Shown: positions 1 to 8,100 of the stretch, piece by piece | How positions within the stretch are numbered: the first letter of the stretch is position 1 | How the letters are laid out: each line of letters begins with the position of its first letter | Assembly (NCBI GenBank): GCA_964407285.1 | Contig: CAYOVG010000112.1 | Coordinates: 1-18,485, forward strand | Length of the DNA stretch: 18,485 nucleotides | Direction: 5' to 3' | From: CAYOVG01 sp964407285 | GTDB lineage: Bacteria; Desulfobacterota; Syntrophobacteria; Syntrophobacterales; Syntrophobacteraceae | Notes under the pieces: generated by a model | What the model saw: the letters and a program-made list of their open reading frames with translations, nothing else | What the model was told of the DNA's origin: nothing | Database searches by the model: none | Translations under genes and position numbers: made by a program

Positions 1-1
1 C

Positions 2-217
2 TGGGAGTCCGATCCCCTGCCCAATGAAGTCGTCGCGGTGCGCAAGGGACTGGACGCCGAAACCACCAAGAAGCTGCAGGCCGCGTTTGCGGCCATCACC
101 AGCGACGCTGTGGCAAGCCAATTGCCGTATCCCTACACCGGCTACATCGTCACCACCCATGAACCTTATGAAGTGCTCGAGCACATGGGCTACGAACTGG
201 GTGCCCTGAAAAAGTGA
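2..217 (+). CDS. phnD: Phosphonate/phosphite ABC transporter substrate-binding protein, C-terminal fragment
   Basis: The reading frame is open from the first bases of the window and ends at TGA 215-217, leaving about 71 C-terminal residues; the 5' part lies outside. The segment opens with WESDPLPNE and contains the K-L-Q-x-A-F-x-x-I run and a late GYELGALKK end. That pattern is typical of the C-terminal lobe of PhnD-like periplasmic binding proteins of the phosphate/phosphonate/phosphite ABC family. The assignment is supported by the permease and ATPase genes of the same system that follow on the same strand. The 64-base gap to the permease gene and the common orientation suggest one operon. 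The ligand (phosphonate, phosphite or a phosphate ester) cannot be read from this fragment. Confidence 0.8.
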   Translation, partial: WESDPLPNEVVAVRKGLDAETTKKLQAAFAAITSDAVASQLPYPYTGYIVTTHEPYEVLEHMGYELGALKK

Positions 218-281
218 TGCGGGGTACCATGGATTTGAGGCGAAGCGCAACCGCCGGGAAGGGTCGGAAAGCGGTATACCC

Positions 282-1106
282 ATGAAACGGGGAGTTCCTA
301 CCAAGACAAGCGAAGGTCGTTATCTGGAGCCGCAAACCGCCCTGTTTTCGGTACCGACCCTAAAGAAGACCGGAATCGGGATGGTGGTGTTCCTTTTTAT
401 CGGTACGAGTGTCTGGCTCAGCGGTATCGATCCCGCCCGGCTCATGTTTGGAATCCCGAGGCTGGCGGCTTGGGCCGCAAAAGCCTGGCCTCCCCAAATC
501 AACGAGATCGACATTATGCTCATCCGTGCGGCGGAAACCGTCGCCATCGCAACGGTGGCCACCACGGCGGCAACTCTTGTCGCCTTTCCCATGAGCGTTC
601 TCGTCTCCAGAAACGTGACGCCTTTTCCTTTGCTGTCCATACCGGTCCGATCCGTTATTAACGTGTTCCGAGGCATCGATACCGTGGTGTTTGCCATACT
701 TTTCGTAGCCGCGGTGGGACTCGGTCCGTTCGCAGGCGTGTTGGGTATGTTCATCCACGCCATCGGAGTCATCGCCAAGCTCAACAGTGAGGCCATCGAA
801 ACCGTACCGGCGGCTCCGCTGGAGGCCGCCGCCATGACGGGCGCCGGCCAGGCCTCCATCGTAACCTACGCTATGCTCCCGTCCGTGCTGCCGAATTTGG
901 CCTCCATCTCGCTCTATGTTTGGGAAGCCAATGTCCGGACGTCCACCATACTGGGCATCGTCGGCGCAGGTGGAATCGGCATCGAGATCAAGGCGGCCAT
1001 CGATCTCTTGGATTTCCAGCGTCTGTTTACTCTGACCGTCATCGTGCTGGTCATGGTCACGGCCATCGACCAGTTCAGCGCCTGGCTGCGAAGGAGACTC
1101 ATCTGA
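282..1106 (+). CDS. phnE: Phosphonate-type ABC transporter permease (PhnE-like)
   Basis: This 274-residue inner-membrane permease has about five to six hydrophobic segments: near residues 29-48, 80-107, 128-165, 200-225 and 245-266. The cytoplasmic coupling loop carries an EAA-type motif near residue 180 (EAAAMTGAG, followed about ten residues on by LP), which contacts the ATPase. A late IGIEIK-containing segment is also typical of PhnE. The length fits the family (about 260-290). ATG 282 is the only reasonable start. Its ribosome binding site is weak, with purine-rich GGAA bases at 266-269 and a GGGAAGGG run farther back. The stop lies two bases before the ATPase start, so translation of the two is probably coupled. 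The preceding frame is the binding protein, giving the order D-E-C rather than the common C-D-E. Confidence 0.9.
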   Translation: MKRGVPTKTSEGRYLEPQTALFSVPTLKKTGIGMVVFLFIGTSVWLSGIDPARLMFGIPRLAAWAAKAWPPQINEIDIMLIRAAETVAIATVATTAATLVAFPMSVLVSRNVTPFPLLSIPVRSVINVFRGIDTVVFAILFVAAVGLGPFAGVLGMFIHAIGVIAKLNSEAIETVPAAPLEAAAMTGAGQASIVTYAMLPSVLPNLASISLYVWEANVRTSTILGIVGAGGIGIEIKAAIDLLDFQRLFTLTVIVLVMVTAIDQFSAWLRRRLI

Positions 1107-1108
1107 CC

Positions 1109-1972
1109 ATGGACACCGGCGCCTCACTGTTGTTGGAACAGGTTACAAAACGCTACGGCGACACCATAGCCCTCAAGGAGGTGTCGTTCGGCATCGCCCC
1201 CGGGGAATTCGTGGCATTGCTCGGTCCCAGCGGAGCCGGCAAATCCACCATCTTCCGCTGCATCAGTCGCCTGACACGGCCGGAAGCGGGCAGCGTTTAC
1301 GTGCTGGGCCGCAGGATGAACACCCTGGAAGGCCGCGCCCTGAGGAACCAGCGACGTCTCATCGGACTCATTTTTCAGCAGTTCAATCTCATCGGGCGAC
1401 TGAGCGCCATGGACAACGTCCTTGCCGGTTGGCTCGGCCACGTGGGCTTCTGGCGGGCTTCGCTCAAACGATTTCCCGAGGAGGCAAGGCAGTCGGCGCT
1501 GGCCGCTCTGGATCGGGTCGGACTTCTGGATAAAGCGTATCAGCGGGCCGACAGTCTGTCGGGGGGCCAGCAACAACGTGTAGCCATCGCCCGCGTTCTG
1601 GCCCAGAGGAGCCGAATCATTCTGGCGGATGAACCCGTTGCAAGCCTCGATCCGGCCGCCGCTCAAAACGTTCTGGAGACACTTAAAGGAGTGGCCCGAG
1701 AACTGGGCATGGCCGTCCTGTGCAGCCTGCACCAGGTCAACCTCGCCATCGAGCATGCAGACCGGCTCATTGCGCTCCGAGACGGCGCCGTTCTATTCGA
1801 CGGTCGATCGGACACCATCGAAAACGACATGCTCGATACTCTCTACAGTCGACGGGAGCGGACCCGCGTCCGCGGCGAGGATCCCGGACTCGATCGAGAG
1901 CAACGCAGGCGGCGTGCATATGGCAAACCATGGGTCCCATCCAGGGGGCTGGAACCCCTGTCGCCTTCGTAA
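1109..1972 (+). CDS. phnC: Phosphonate-type ABC transporter ATP-binding protein (PhnC-like)
   Basis: This 287-residue ABC ATPase would energise uptake through the adjacent permease. Visible motifs are Walker A GPSGAGKST (39-47), the Q-loop in IFQQFNLI, the ABC signature LSGGQQQR (150-157), Walker B IILADEPVASLDP and the H-loop in SLHQVN. An open frame continues far upstream (to 920) inside the permease gene. I chose ATG 1109 because the ABC fold begins there (LLLEQVTKRYGD) and AAGGAG at 1091-1096 precedes it, though the 12-base spacing is long. After the ABC domain is an arginine-rich tail of about 40 residues (from about 248) ending VPSRGLEPLSPS, which is not typical of the family. The family assignment is firm; the exact transported ligand is not. 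Confidence 0.92.
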   Translation: MDTGASLLLEQVTKRYGDTIALKEVSFGIAPGEFVALLGPSGAGKSTIFRCISRLTRPEAGSVYVLGRRMNTLEGRALRNQRRLIGLIFQQFNLIGRLSAMDNVLAGWLGHVGFWRASLKRFPEEARQSALAALDRVGLLDKAYQRADSLSGGQQQRVAIARVLAQRSRIILADEPVASLDPAAAQNVLETLKGVARELGMAVLCSLHQVNLAIEHADRLIALRDGAVLFDGRSDTIENDMLDTLYSRRERTRVRGEDPGLDREQRRRRAYGKPWVPSRGLEPLSPS

Positions 1973-2070
1973 GCCGTCCCTCTCCAGTTTCGCTGAAATG
2001 CGGGCATCGCGCCGCACGGCGAGACCGCGTTCGGGTATTGCAGATACCTATATGTGGAGTAGCTCCCCCT

Positions 2071-2778
2071 ATGACAATACTCCGGACCCGGCCCATACAT
2101 CCATTGCAGGCCATTGCTTTCGATCTGGACGGTACTCTTGTGGACACCCTTCCCGATCTCGCCTACACCATGAATTCGGCACTGGCGCAGTTAAAACTGC
2201 CACCCGTGCCCATGCGTCTCATCCGGCAAAGCCTGCACGCCGGGCTTGAAGGCGCCGCGCGTGCGGCCATAGCACGTCTTCATGCCCCTCCTGCGTTGTT
2301 GCCGGATCTGCTGCGCCTATACCGGTACAACTATCGCGAGCACATTTGCCGCTCCTCGCGTCCTTTTCCAGGAGTTCAAGCCATGCTGGAACGACACCAC
2401 CAACAGGGTATTAAACTCGGCATATGCACTAACAAGGATGAATCCGATACCCTCCTGCTGTTGGACACGCTGGGTTTTCTTCAGTACATCGAGGCTGTCA
2501 TCGGCGGCGATACCCTGCCGAACAAGAAACCCGCCCCGGACCCGCTCGTTGCACTTCTGGCAAAACTGCATGTCCCGATACGGGCCGCCGTCATGGTCGG
2601 CGACACCCATGTCGACCTGGAGTGCGCGCGCGCCGCAGGGGTTCCCTGCGCCTTGTATTCCGGCGGCTATGGCCAAATCACTTCGTCGGGGACAACACTC
2701 GGCTTGGTGTTTTCGGACTATGACACGTTGGACCTGAAATCATTCCATGGGATCTCCACAACAAACACCCAAGTATGA
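2071..2778 (+). CDS. HAD-superfamily phosphatase, Gph-like
   Basis: This 235-residue haloacid-dehalogenase hydrolase has the nucleophile motif FDLDGTLVDT (Asp18, acid/base Asp20), a motif II threonine in ICTNK, a motif III lysine in NKKPAPDP and motif IV GDTHVD (177-182). The DLDGTL..TLPDL start and the alpha-helical cap between residues about 30 and 90 resemble phosphoglycolate phosphatase (Gph). Next to phnDEC it more probably dephosphorylates a product of the imported organophosphorus compound. Phosphonatase (PhnX) is an alternative, but I see no clear PhnX hallmark. ATG 2071 is supported by GGAG at 2056-2059. The open frame runs upstream to 1720, but that part is out-of-frame PhnC sequence. 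The gene's end touches the ribosome binding site of the next gene, so the two are likely co-translated. Confidence 0.85.
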   Translation: MTILRTRPIHPLQAIAFDLDGTLVDTLPDLAYTMNSALAQLKLPPVPMRLIRQSLHAGLEGAARAAIARLHAPPALLPDLLRLYRYNYREHICRSSRPFPGVQAMLERHHQQGIKLGICTNKDESDTLLLLDTLGFLQYIEAVIGGDTLPNKKPAPDPLVALLAKLHVPIRAAVMVGDTHVDLECARAAGVPCALYSGGYGQITSSGTTLGLVFSDYDTLDLKSFHGISTTNTQV

Positions 2779-2797
2779 GGAAGGCGGAAAATCGGCG

Positions 2798-3610
2798 GTG
2801 GGCGCAATCCTGGCGCACCTGAGTGACCCCCATGTCGTTCCGTCCGGCAGACTCCTGTATGGACAAAACCCCGGTGAGCGTCTCGCCCTCGGCCTCCGAC
2901 ATCTTGTAAGCAACTACCCCCGGACCGCATCCTGCATCCTCTCCGGGGATTTGGCGAACCACGGCGACGGCGCGGCCTATGCCGAACTTCGGGACCTGAT
3001 CGAGCCCCTCCCCATACCCTTCAACCCGGTACTGGGCAATCACGACGATTTCGCCGCATTTCAGCAAGTCTTCCCCGAGCACCGCGGCGAACCGCCCGGA
3101 TTTCTTCAATATGAAGCGGACTTGGGAGGCGTCCGTCTTCTGGTTCTGGACAGCCGGGACAGGGAGGGTCGCGGCCCCCGTCATTCGGGCCTGTTTTGCA
3201 CCCGAAGGCTGGGTTGGCTGCGTGAACGGCTGGCGTACAATCGGGGTCCCGTGCTTATTGCCATGCACCATCCTCCCATGCCCGTGGGCATTCCCTCCAT
3301 GGACGCCATTGCACTGCAAAACCCGGAAGATTTCCTCGACACAGTGTCTTCGGGCTCCGTCCGGCCTTTCCTGCTTCTCGGGCATGTGCATCGGAACCTG
3401 TCCGGAATCTGGCGGGGCCTGCCTTTCTTCTGCACAGCCGGGGTAAGTCACCAGATTGCATTGGACCTCGATCACACATATCCCATCTTAGTCAGTACGG
3501 AGCCTCCTTCCTACGCCCTGATTCTGGTGGATCGGGAAACCGTAACGGCTCATCGAGTGGGTTTCGCCGAACCCGGCGTCACCTTTCCCCTGACGGATTT
3601 CCCCTCATGA
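2798..3610 (+). CDS. Calcineurin-like metallophosphodiesterase, GpdQ/CpdA type
   Basis: This is a binuclear-metal phosphoesterase of about 270 residues. The metal-binding blocks occur in the family order: D-x-H in SDPHV (residues 9-13), GDL (50-52), GNHD (80-83), MHHPP and GHVH. The block spacing and the sequence just after D-x-H (a short LLYG segment) resemble class III phosphodiesterases such as GpdQ, which cleave glycerophosphodiesters and phosphonate monoesters. I prefer GTG 2798: it puts the first metal motif ten residues from the start, as usual, and follows a purine-rich AGGAAGGCGG stretch. An in-frame ATG at 2747 would add 17 residues and overlap the HAD gene by 32 bases. No signal peptide is visible, so the enzyme is probably cytoplasmic. 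It may hydrolyse a diester imported by the PhnDEC-like system, producing a monoester for the HAD phosphatase. Confidence 0.88.
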   Translation: MGAILAHLSDPHVVPSGRLLYGQNPGERLALGLRHLVSNYPRTASCILSGDLANHGDGAAYAELRDLIEPLPIPFNPVLGNHDDFAAFQQVFPEHRGEPPGFLQYEADLGGVRLLVLDSRDREGRGPRHSGLFCTRRLGWLRERLAYNRGPVLIAMHHPPMPVGIPSMDAIALQNPEDFLDTVSSGSVRPFLLLGHVHRNLSGIWRGLPFFCTAGVSHQIALDLDHTYPILVSTEPPSYALILVDRETVTAHRVGFAEPGVTFPLTDFPS

Positions 3611-3622
3611 TACCGGGTCCCT

Positions 3623-3778
3623 TACCAGCCCGTTGATAAACCGAATTGCGGGCAGGCTGGTGAAAAACCATGAGATGCAAGGCGCGAAAATCCTGAAGAA
3701 TGAGGCGTACATACAATACGCCGCAATGACGAAGCATGAAGCGCAACACGGCAGATCGTGTTTTTCAACAGCCTGTTA
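3623..3778 (+). repeat. Dispersed inverted-repeat element, copy 1
   Basis: The element is about 156 bases long. Its right end is GTTTTTCAACAGCCTGTTA (3760-3778). An inner inverted copy GCAGGCTGGTGAAAAAC (3652-3668) matches the reverse complement of that end at 15 of 17 positions, so the unit could fold into a long hairpin. A more diverged outer half-site, CAGCCCGTTGATAAAC, is at 3626-3641. A second copy in the same orientation at 9275-9450 shares the ends and the internal blocks GAATGAGGCGTAC and CGCCGCAATGACGAAG. There is no coding capacity for a transposase, so it is MITE- or REP-like. It lies just after the phosphodiesterase stop and could also act in transcript ending or stability. Confidence 0.75.
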
Positions 3779-3883
3779 GATGGAGACGACATGAGGACCC
3801 CGGCTCGGAAGCCTACACCATCAGGAAAAGGTTCCGATTACTCTTCAGGAATACGGGTTTTCAAATAGGTTCGATAACTGTCC

Positions 3884-3901
3884 TTGTAACACGTTTGTAA
3901 C
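3884..3901 (+). promoter_or_regulatory. Tandem TTGTAAC half-sites with 11-base period, possible response-regulator box
   Basis: TTGTAAC occurs at 3884-3890 and again at 3895-3901, exactly 11 bases (about one helical turn) apart. Counting the following A, the unit is TGTAACA-N4-TGTAACA. Direct repeats of this spacing are how OmpR/PhoB-family regulators bind, and TGTAACA shares five of seven positions with the PhoB half-site TGTCATA. No good -10 box lies at the usual distance. The link to a phosphate regulator is an inference. Confidence 0.3.
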
Positions 3902-4088
3902 AACTATATGCGAAGTGAGTATCCCTATTCCTTTATCACGGATGTCCCGTTCATATGTTTGATCCATGACCATAGATGGGTTCACTTTGAGTTCAAGGAA
4001 TATCGACCATTTGCTTAAAATAAGTTCTTATCCCAACAGGGTGCGCCACTCCGCCCAATCGAGCAAGGGGCGTACCATCCGTTTCCGG

Positions 4089-4117
4089 TTGATAAACAGG
4101 AATTACTAGTGTAAACT
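4089..4117 (+). promoter_or_regulatory. Sigma70-like promoter candidate for the DUF5132/HMA/ATPase operon
   Basis: TTGATA (4089-4094) and TAAACT (4112-4117) are separated by 17 bases, matching the TTGACA/TATAAT consensus at five and four positions. It lies about 240 bases upstream of the first gene of the cassette in an AT-rich stretch. The -35 part coincides with a sequence resembling the repeat half-site, so the match may be fortuitous. Confidence 0.3.
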
Positions 4118-4356
4118 ATTTTTTATGAAATTGAAAGCGTCATAGAAGATGGTTTCTTTGCTCGAGAAATTTCTTCGAACACCCGATGCGATGGATTCCA
4201 GCGGGGTTGCCTTCCGCAGCTGGAGAATGCGGGGAGGGGGTTCTTTTGACTGCATAGAGCTGCGCTCTCTTGCAGGGAGCATTCCATTGGCGCCGTTTTC
4301 TTGGACCATGGGGGATTGCTGTATTTCGTACCAGTCCAGAGAAAGGAGTCGTCACA

Positions 4357-4625
4357 ATCAAGATCTTCAAAGGCATGGAGTTGGGAACCGGCATTGCCGT
4401 GGGAATCGGCGCCGCGCTGTTGGCGCCCATTGTCATTCCCGCGGTGACGGGGATTCTGAGACCCGTTGCCAAAGGAGCTATTAAAGGGGTCTTGGTCTTT
4501 TCGAAAAAGCGAAGGAGATCACCGCCGAAACCAAAGAAATGGTGGAGGATCTGGCCGCCGAGGCCCAGGACGAACTGGCTCGCGAACGCAAAGAAGCGTC
4601 CGCCGCTTCCATCGAAGGGGCTTAA
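4357..4625 (+). pseudogene. DUF5132-like small membrane protein gene, start codon altered and frameshifted
   Basis: The first part of the frame encodes a short basic start, a glycine/alanine-rich membrane segment (GTGIAVGIGAALLAPIVIP), then LRPVAKGAIKGVLVF. This is the pattern I associate with DUF5132 proteins, found beside HMA_2/P-type ATPase genes. After the A run at 4504-4508 the frame turns into an improbable K/R/P/W-rich string. The -1 (or +2) frame instead continues naturally as AKEITAETKEMVEDLAAEAQ and ends at TAA 4623-4625, five bases before the next gene's ATG. One missing A restores a single frame of 89 residues. A good ribosome site (AGGAG, 4344-4348) is followed eight bases later by ATC (4357) where a start is expected. 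The first in-frame ATG is 4375. It may be a real pseudogene, a sequencing error in the homopolymer, or programmed slippage at G-AAA-AAG. Confidence 0.65.
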
Positions 4626-4629
4626 TGAC

Positions 4630-5127
4630 ATGCAGCCCGAAGGTTTTTTGGCGCATTCCACCGAGACAAGGCTCAGAATCAAGATTCCATCGAAAAGGGG
4701 CGACCGTTCCTATTTCGGCCGCTTACAGGAAGAGTGCAGGCGCTTCCTGGCGTATCGCAGTGTGCACGTGAGCCCCAGCGCGGCATCTATACTTCTGGAA
4801 GATGAAGGTATCGACGTGGAAGCGTTTCTCCAGTTTGCCGAAACCCGGGGGTTTTTTCGATTGAATCCCGAAGCAGGAGCCTCGGCGCCCATGGAGAAGC
4901 GCGTCCTCAGCCCCTTAAGACGGTTCAGCAGCCGGATTCTAGCCTTCACGTCGGGTGAAGTCGACTTGAAAAAGGCCGTTTTCGTGGGCCTTCTGGCTAT
5001 CGGCGCACTACAAGTCTTTAGAGGGAGACTCCCCATGCCCCCCTGGTACACCGCTTTCTGGTATGCCTTCGGAATCTTTACCAAACTGATGATGGATGAT
5101 GTGGCCAAGCAGAAGTCTCCGGACTGA
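4630..5127 (+). CDS. HMA_2-like domain membrane protein associated with P-type ATPase
   Basis: This is a 165-residue protein. Residues about 8-75 look like a ferredoxin-fold HMA_2-type domain: an opening strand TRLRIKIP, then SKRGDRSYFGRLQEECRRF and a second strand VHVSPSAASILL, without the CxxC pair of true heavy-metal domains. The C-terminal third has a membrane segment (KKAVFVGLLAIGALQVF) and a second hydrophobic stretch (WYTAFWYAFGIF). I chose ATG 4630 because AAGGGG at 4615-4620 precedes it at a normal distance and the DUF5132-like stop is five bases upstream. The longer open frame from 4270 is the frameshifted upstream gene read through. The ATPase gene starts inside its last 32 bases, so the two are probably co-translated. 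The role is unknown; a regulatory or assembly partner of the pump is an inference. Confidence 0.75.
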   Translation: MQPEGFLAHSTETRLRIKIPSKRGDRSYFGRLQEECRRFLAYRSVHVSPSAASILLEDEGIDVEAFLQFAETRGFFRLNPEAGASAPMEKRVLSPLRRFSSRILAFTSGEVDLKKAVFVGLLAIGALQVFRGRLPMPPWYTAFWYAFGIFTKLMMDDVAKQKSPD

Positions 5128-8100
5128 AAACCATACGTTTGTAGGCATCGTACACGCGAGCGTTGCAGGCCGCGGCAGATACAAGGTCCGCGGCCTGTAT
5201 CGTTGTCCAACCCTCAAGGTTTTTATTGAAGCCTCCCTGAGACGCAAAGCAGGAATCCTGAGCGTGGTCGCCGGTACACTCACCGGCAACGTCCTGGTGC
5301 AGTACGATCCGGCATGGGACCAGGAGCGTGTGGCTGAGAGGCTGCTGGCGATACTCGAGGATAGCGGAGCCGGCGATCCCGCACCTCCCCGAATTCAGCG
5401 TCGGGGAAACGCCGGCCTGGACGCGGTCCCCTCTGTACAGCCGCACCCACGGGCCATAGAGCATTGCCCGGTCAACGACTTCGTCGCCGGCCGGGTGGGC
5501 CGGGACGAGGAACACATCGCCTGGCACGCACTGGACCCGGCTTCCGTATGTCTCAGGCTGGAATCCGATCCCGTATCCGGTCTGACGCACGAAGCCGCCC
5601 TCGAGCGGCTCCAGCGTCTTGGCCCCAACAAGCTTCCCGAGACACCGATCCGTTCCGGTTTTGCGATTTTCGCCGGACAACTCCGATCCCTTCCCACGGC
5701 ATTACTGGCAGGAGCAGCGGGCCTGTCCGTCCTGACGGGAGGGCTGCTGGATGCGGCGATTATCACTGGAGTAGTGCTATTCAATGCAATCATCGGATAT
5801 GTAACGGAAAGCAAAGCTGAAAAGACGTTGCAGTCCCTGACACGGCTGACGCCGCCCACCGTCAAACTCCTGCGCGAGAGCCGAACACGGGAAATCTCAT
5901 CGGCGGATCTGGCGCCCGGCGACGTGTTCCTGTTGGAACCCGGAATGTTCACGCCGGCGGATGCCAGGTTGCTTGAGGCCGAGCACCTGATGGTGGACGA
6001 ATCGGCGCTCACCGGTGAAAGCATGCCCGTGGTCAAGAGCATCGCGGTAGTCCGGGATGCCCGAATCCCAATGGCGGACCGCAGGAATATGGTCTACTGC
6101 GGCACTTTGGTCACCGGCGGCCGCGGAATCGCCATCACCGTCGCCACGGGAACCGCAACCGAAATGGGGCAGGCGCAGCTTTTGTTGGGAGAGGCCGAGA
6201 CCCCTCGCTCTCCCCTGGAACGTCAACTGCGCACCATCGGAAACCAGTTGGTGCTGGCCGGACTGGCCACGTGCGTAGCCGTGCTTTGCATCGGCGTCAT
6301 GCGAGGTTTAGGGCTGATACACATGATTCGAACGGCCGTCTCGCTGGCCGCCGCCGCAGTACCCGAAGGGCTTCCCACAGCGGCAACCACCACACTGGCC
6401 CTGGGGGTCAACCGAATGCGACAACACGGTGTGCTCGTGCGGCGCCTGCACGCCATAGAAACTTTAGGAGCCGTCCAAACCGTCTGTTTCGACAAGACCG
6501 GCACCATCACCTGGAACCGTATGAGTGTCACGGAAGTGTATTGCGGCATGCGCCTCTACGCCATTCGCAACGGACGCTTTTTCGTCCAAGGCCGGCCCGT
6601 GGACCCCGGCGAATATAGGGAATCCTCCGAGTATCGTGAATTCAGAAGAATCGTCCGCGTGGCCGTTCTCTGCAGCGGCACGCGTATCAGGAACGGCGAA
6701 GGCGGCAGGCTGGAGCTTATCGGGTCATCCACCGAGGTTGCCCTGCTGAACCTGGCGGACCTGACCGGTGTAGACGCCGTGGGAATGCGAAGGACGTATC
6801 CCTTGTCCCGGGTGACGGAACGCAGTGAAACCAGGCTCTACATGACGGCCGTCCACGCCAAGCCCAACGGCAGAAAACTCTTCTCCGTCAAAGGAAGCCC
6901 GAGAGATGTCCTGGCCTTGTGTGGATGGCACTACAAGGACGGACAGAAGATTTTGCTCACGGAGGCCGATCGAATAACCATCCTGGAAGAAAACGAGCGC
7001 ATGGCGGCCCAAGCCCTGAGGGTTCTGGGATTCGCCCAGTCCCGCGAAACGGGACCCGACGACCAGGAAGGGGCTCGGGACTTGACATGGCTTGGCCTGG
7101 TCGGCATGGCGGATCCTGTACGGGAGGGCGTACCGGAGCTGATCCGGCGATTCCATCGAGCCGGAGTTCGCACGGTGATGCTTACGGGGGATCAGAGCAC
7201 CACGGCATACACCGTGGCCCAGTTCGTGGGTCTCGCCGGCGGGGAACCCTTGCGCTTGGTGGAAGCGAGTTGTTTGGCGGTCCGGAAGAAAGGAACGCCG
7301 CTGTCCTTCGATCAGGGCGCCCATGTGTATTCCCGGGTAAGCCCCGGCGACAAGCTTAAAATCGTGCTGGCCTTACAGGCCGGAGGCCGGGTCGTGGCCA
7401 TGACGGGCGACGGGATCAACGACGGCCCGGCGCTCAAAGCCGCGGATGTCGGCATCGCCATGGGAAAAGCCGGAACGGATACAGCCCGGGAAGTGGCCGA
7501 CGTAATCTTGGAAAATGACGATCTCGAAGCACTTATTACCGCGTTGAAGGATGGCAGGACCATCCATCTGAATCTGAAGAAGTCCGTTCATTACGCCCTC
7601 TCGACGAACCTGAGCGAACTCCTGCTGGTGTTCTCCGCACTGGCCGCAGGTTTGGGATCCCCCTTGAACGCCATGCAGTTGCTTTGGATCAATCTGATCT
7701 CCGATATCTTTCCGGGTCTGGCCCTATCCTTGGAACCCGTGGAGCCTGGAATCCTGGAACACCCCCCCAGGAACCCGCAAGAACCGTTGCTGACCGGGTC
7801 CGACTTCCGGCACATGTTGCGCGAATCCGCCGTTATGAGCGCCGGGGCTTTGGGAGCCTATGGGTACGGTCTCCTGAGCCGGGGGCCCGCCGGGACCCTG
7901 GCCTTTCACACCTTGGCCGTTTCCCAATTGCTCCACGCCCTTACCTGCCGTTCCGGCACACCGGGCATGATGTTAAGACGCCCTAAACCGCGCAACCGGA
8001 TATTGGACATCGCCGTAGGCGGTTCCTTGGTCCTTCACTGTCTGACCGTAATCATCCCCGCTATGCGGCGTCTGCTGGGGTTGGCTCCTCTAAAACTTCT

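Larger units (their letters stand above)
3779..4356. other. Intergenic region between repeat copy 1 and the DUF5132-like gene
   Basis: There is no convincing gene in this stretch of nearly 580 bases. It is more AT-rich than the flanking genes, as expected of a regulatory region. It contains a tandem TTGTAAC pair (3884-3901), a sigma70-like promoter candidate (4089-4117), and the sequence CCGGTTGATAAAC at 4086-4098, which matches 12 of 13 bases of the outer half-site of the flanking repeats. Short open frames in the region, such as the 25-codon frame from ATG 3791, show no family features. Confidence 0.55.

Noticed and set aside
1915..1990. tRNA-like T-arm on the minus strand inside the end of the PhnC-like gene (AGGGG stem, seven-base loop)
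   Set aside because: The T-loop has C where a purine is needed, and no matching acceptor stem or anticodon stem can be built upstream.
3866..3882. GGTTCGATA and, at 16923-16933, GGTTCGATTCC, as possible tRNA T-loops
   Set aside because: Neither is flanked by a pairing T-stem or by D and anticodon arms.
4149..4484. Plus-strand frame of 111 codons overlapping the DUF5132-like gene
   Set aside because: It lies in another frame, has no ribosome site, and gives an Arg/His/Cys-rich string, whereas the alternative frame gives a recognisable membrane segment.
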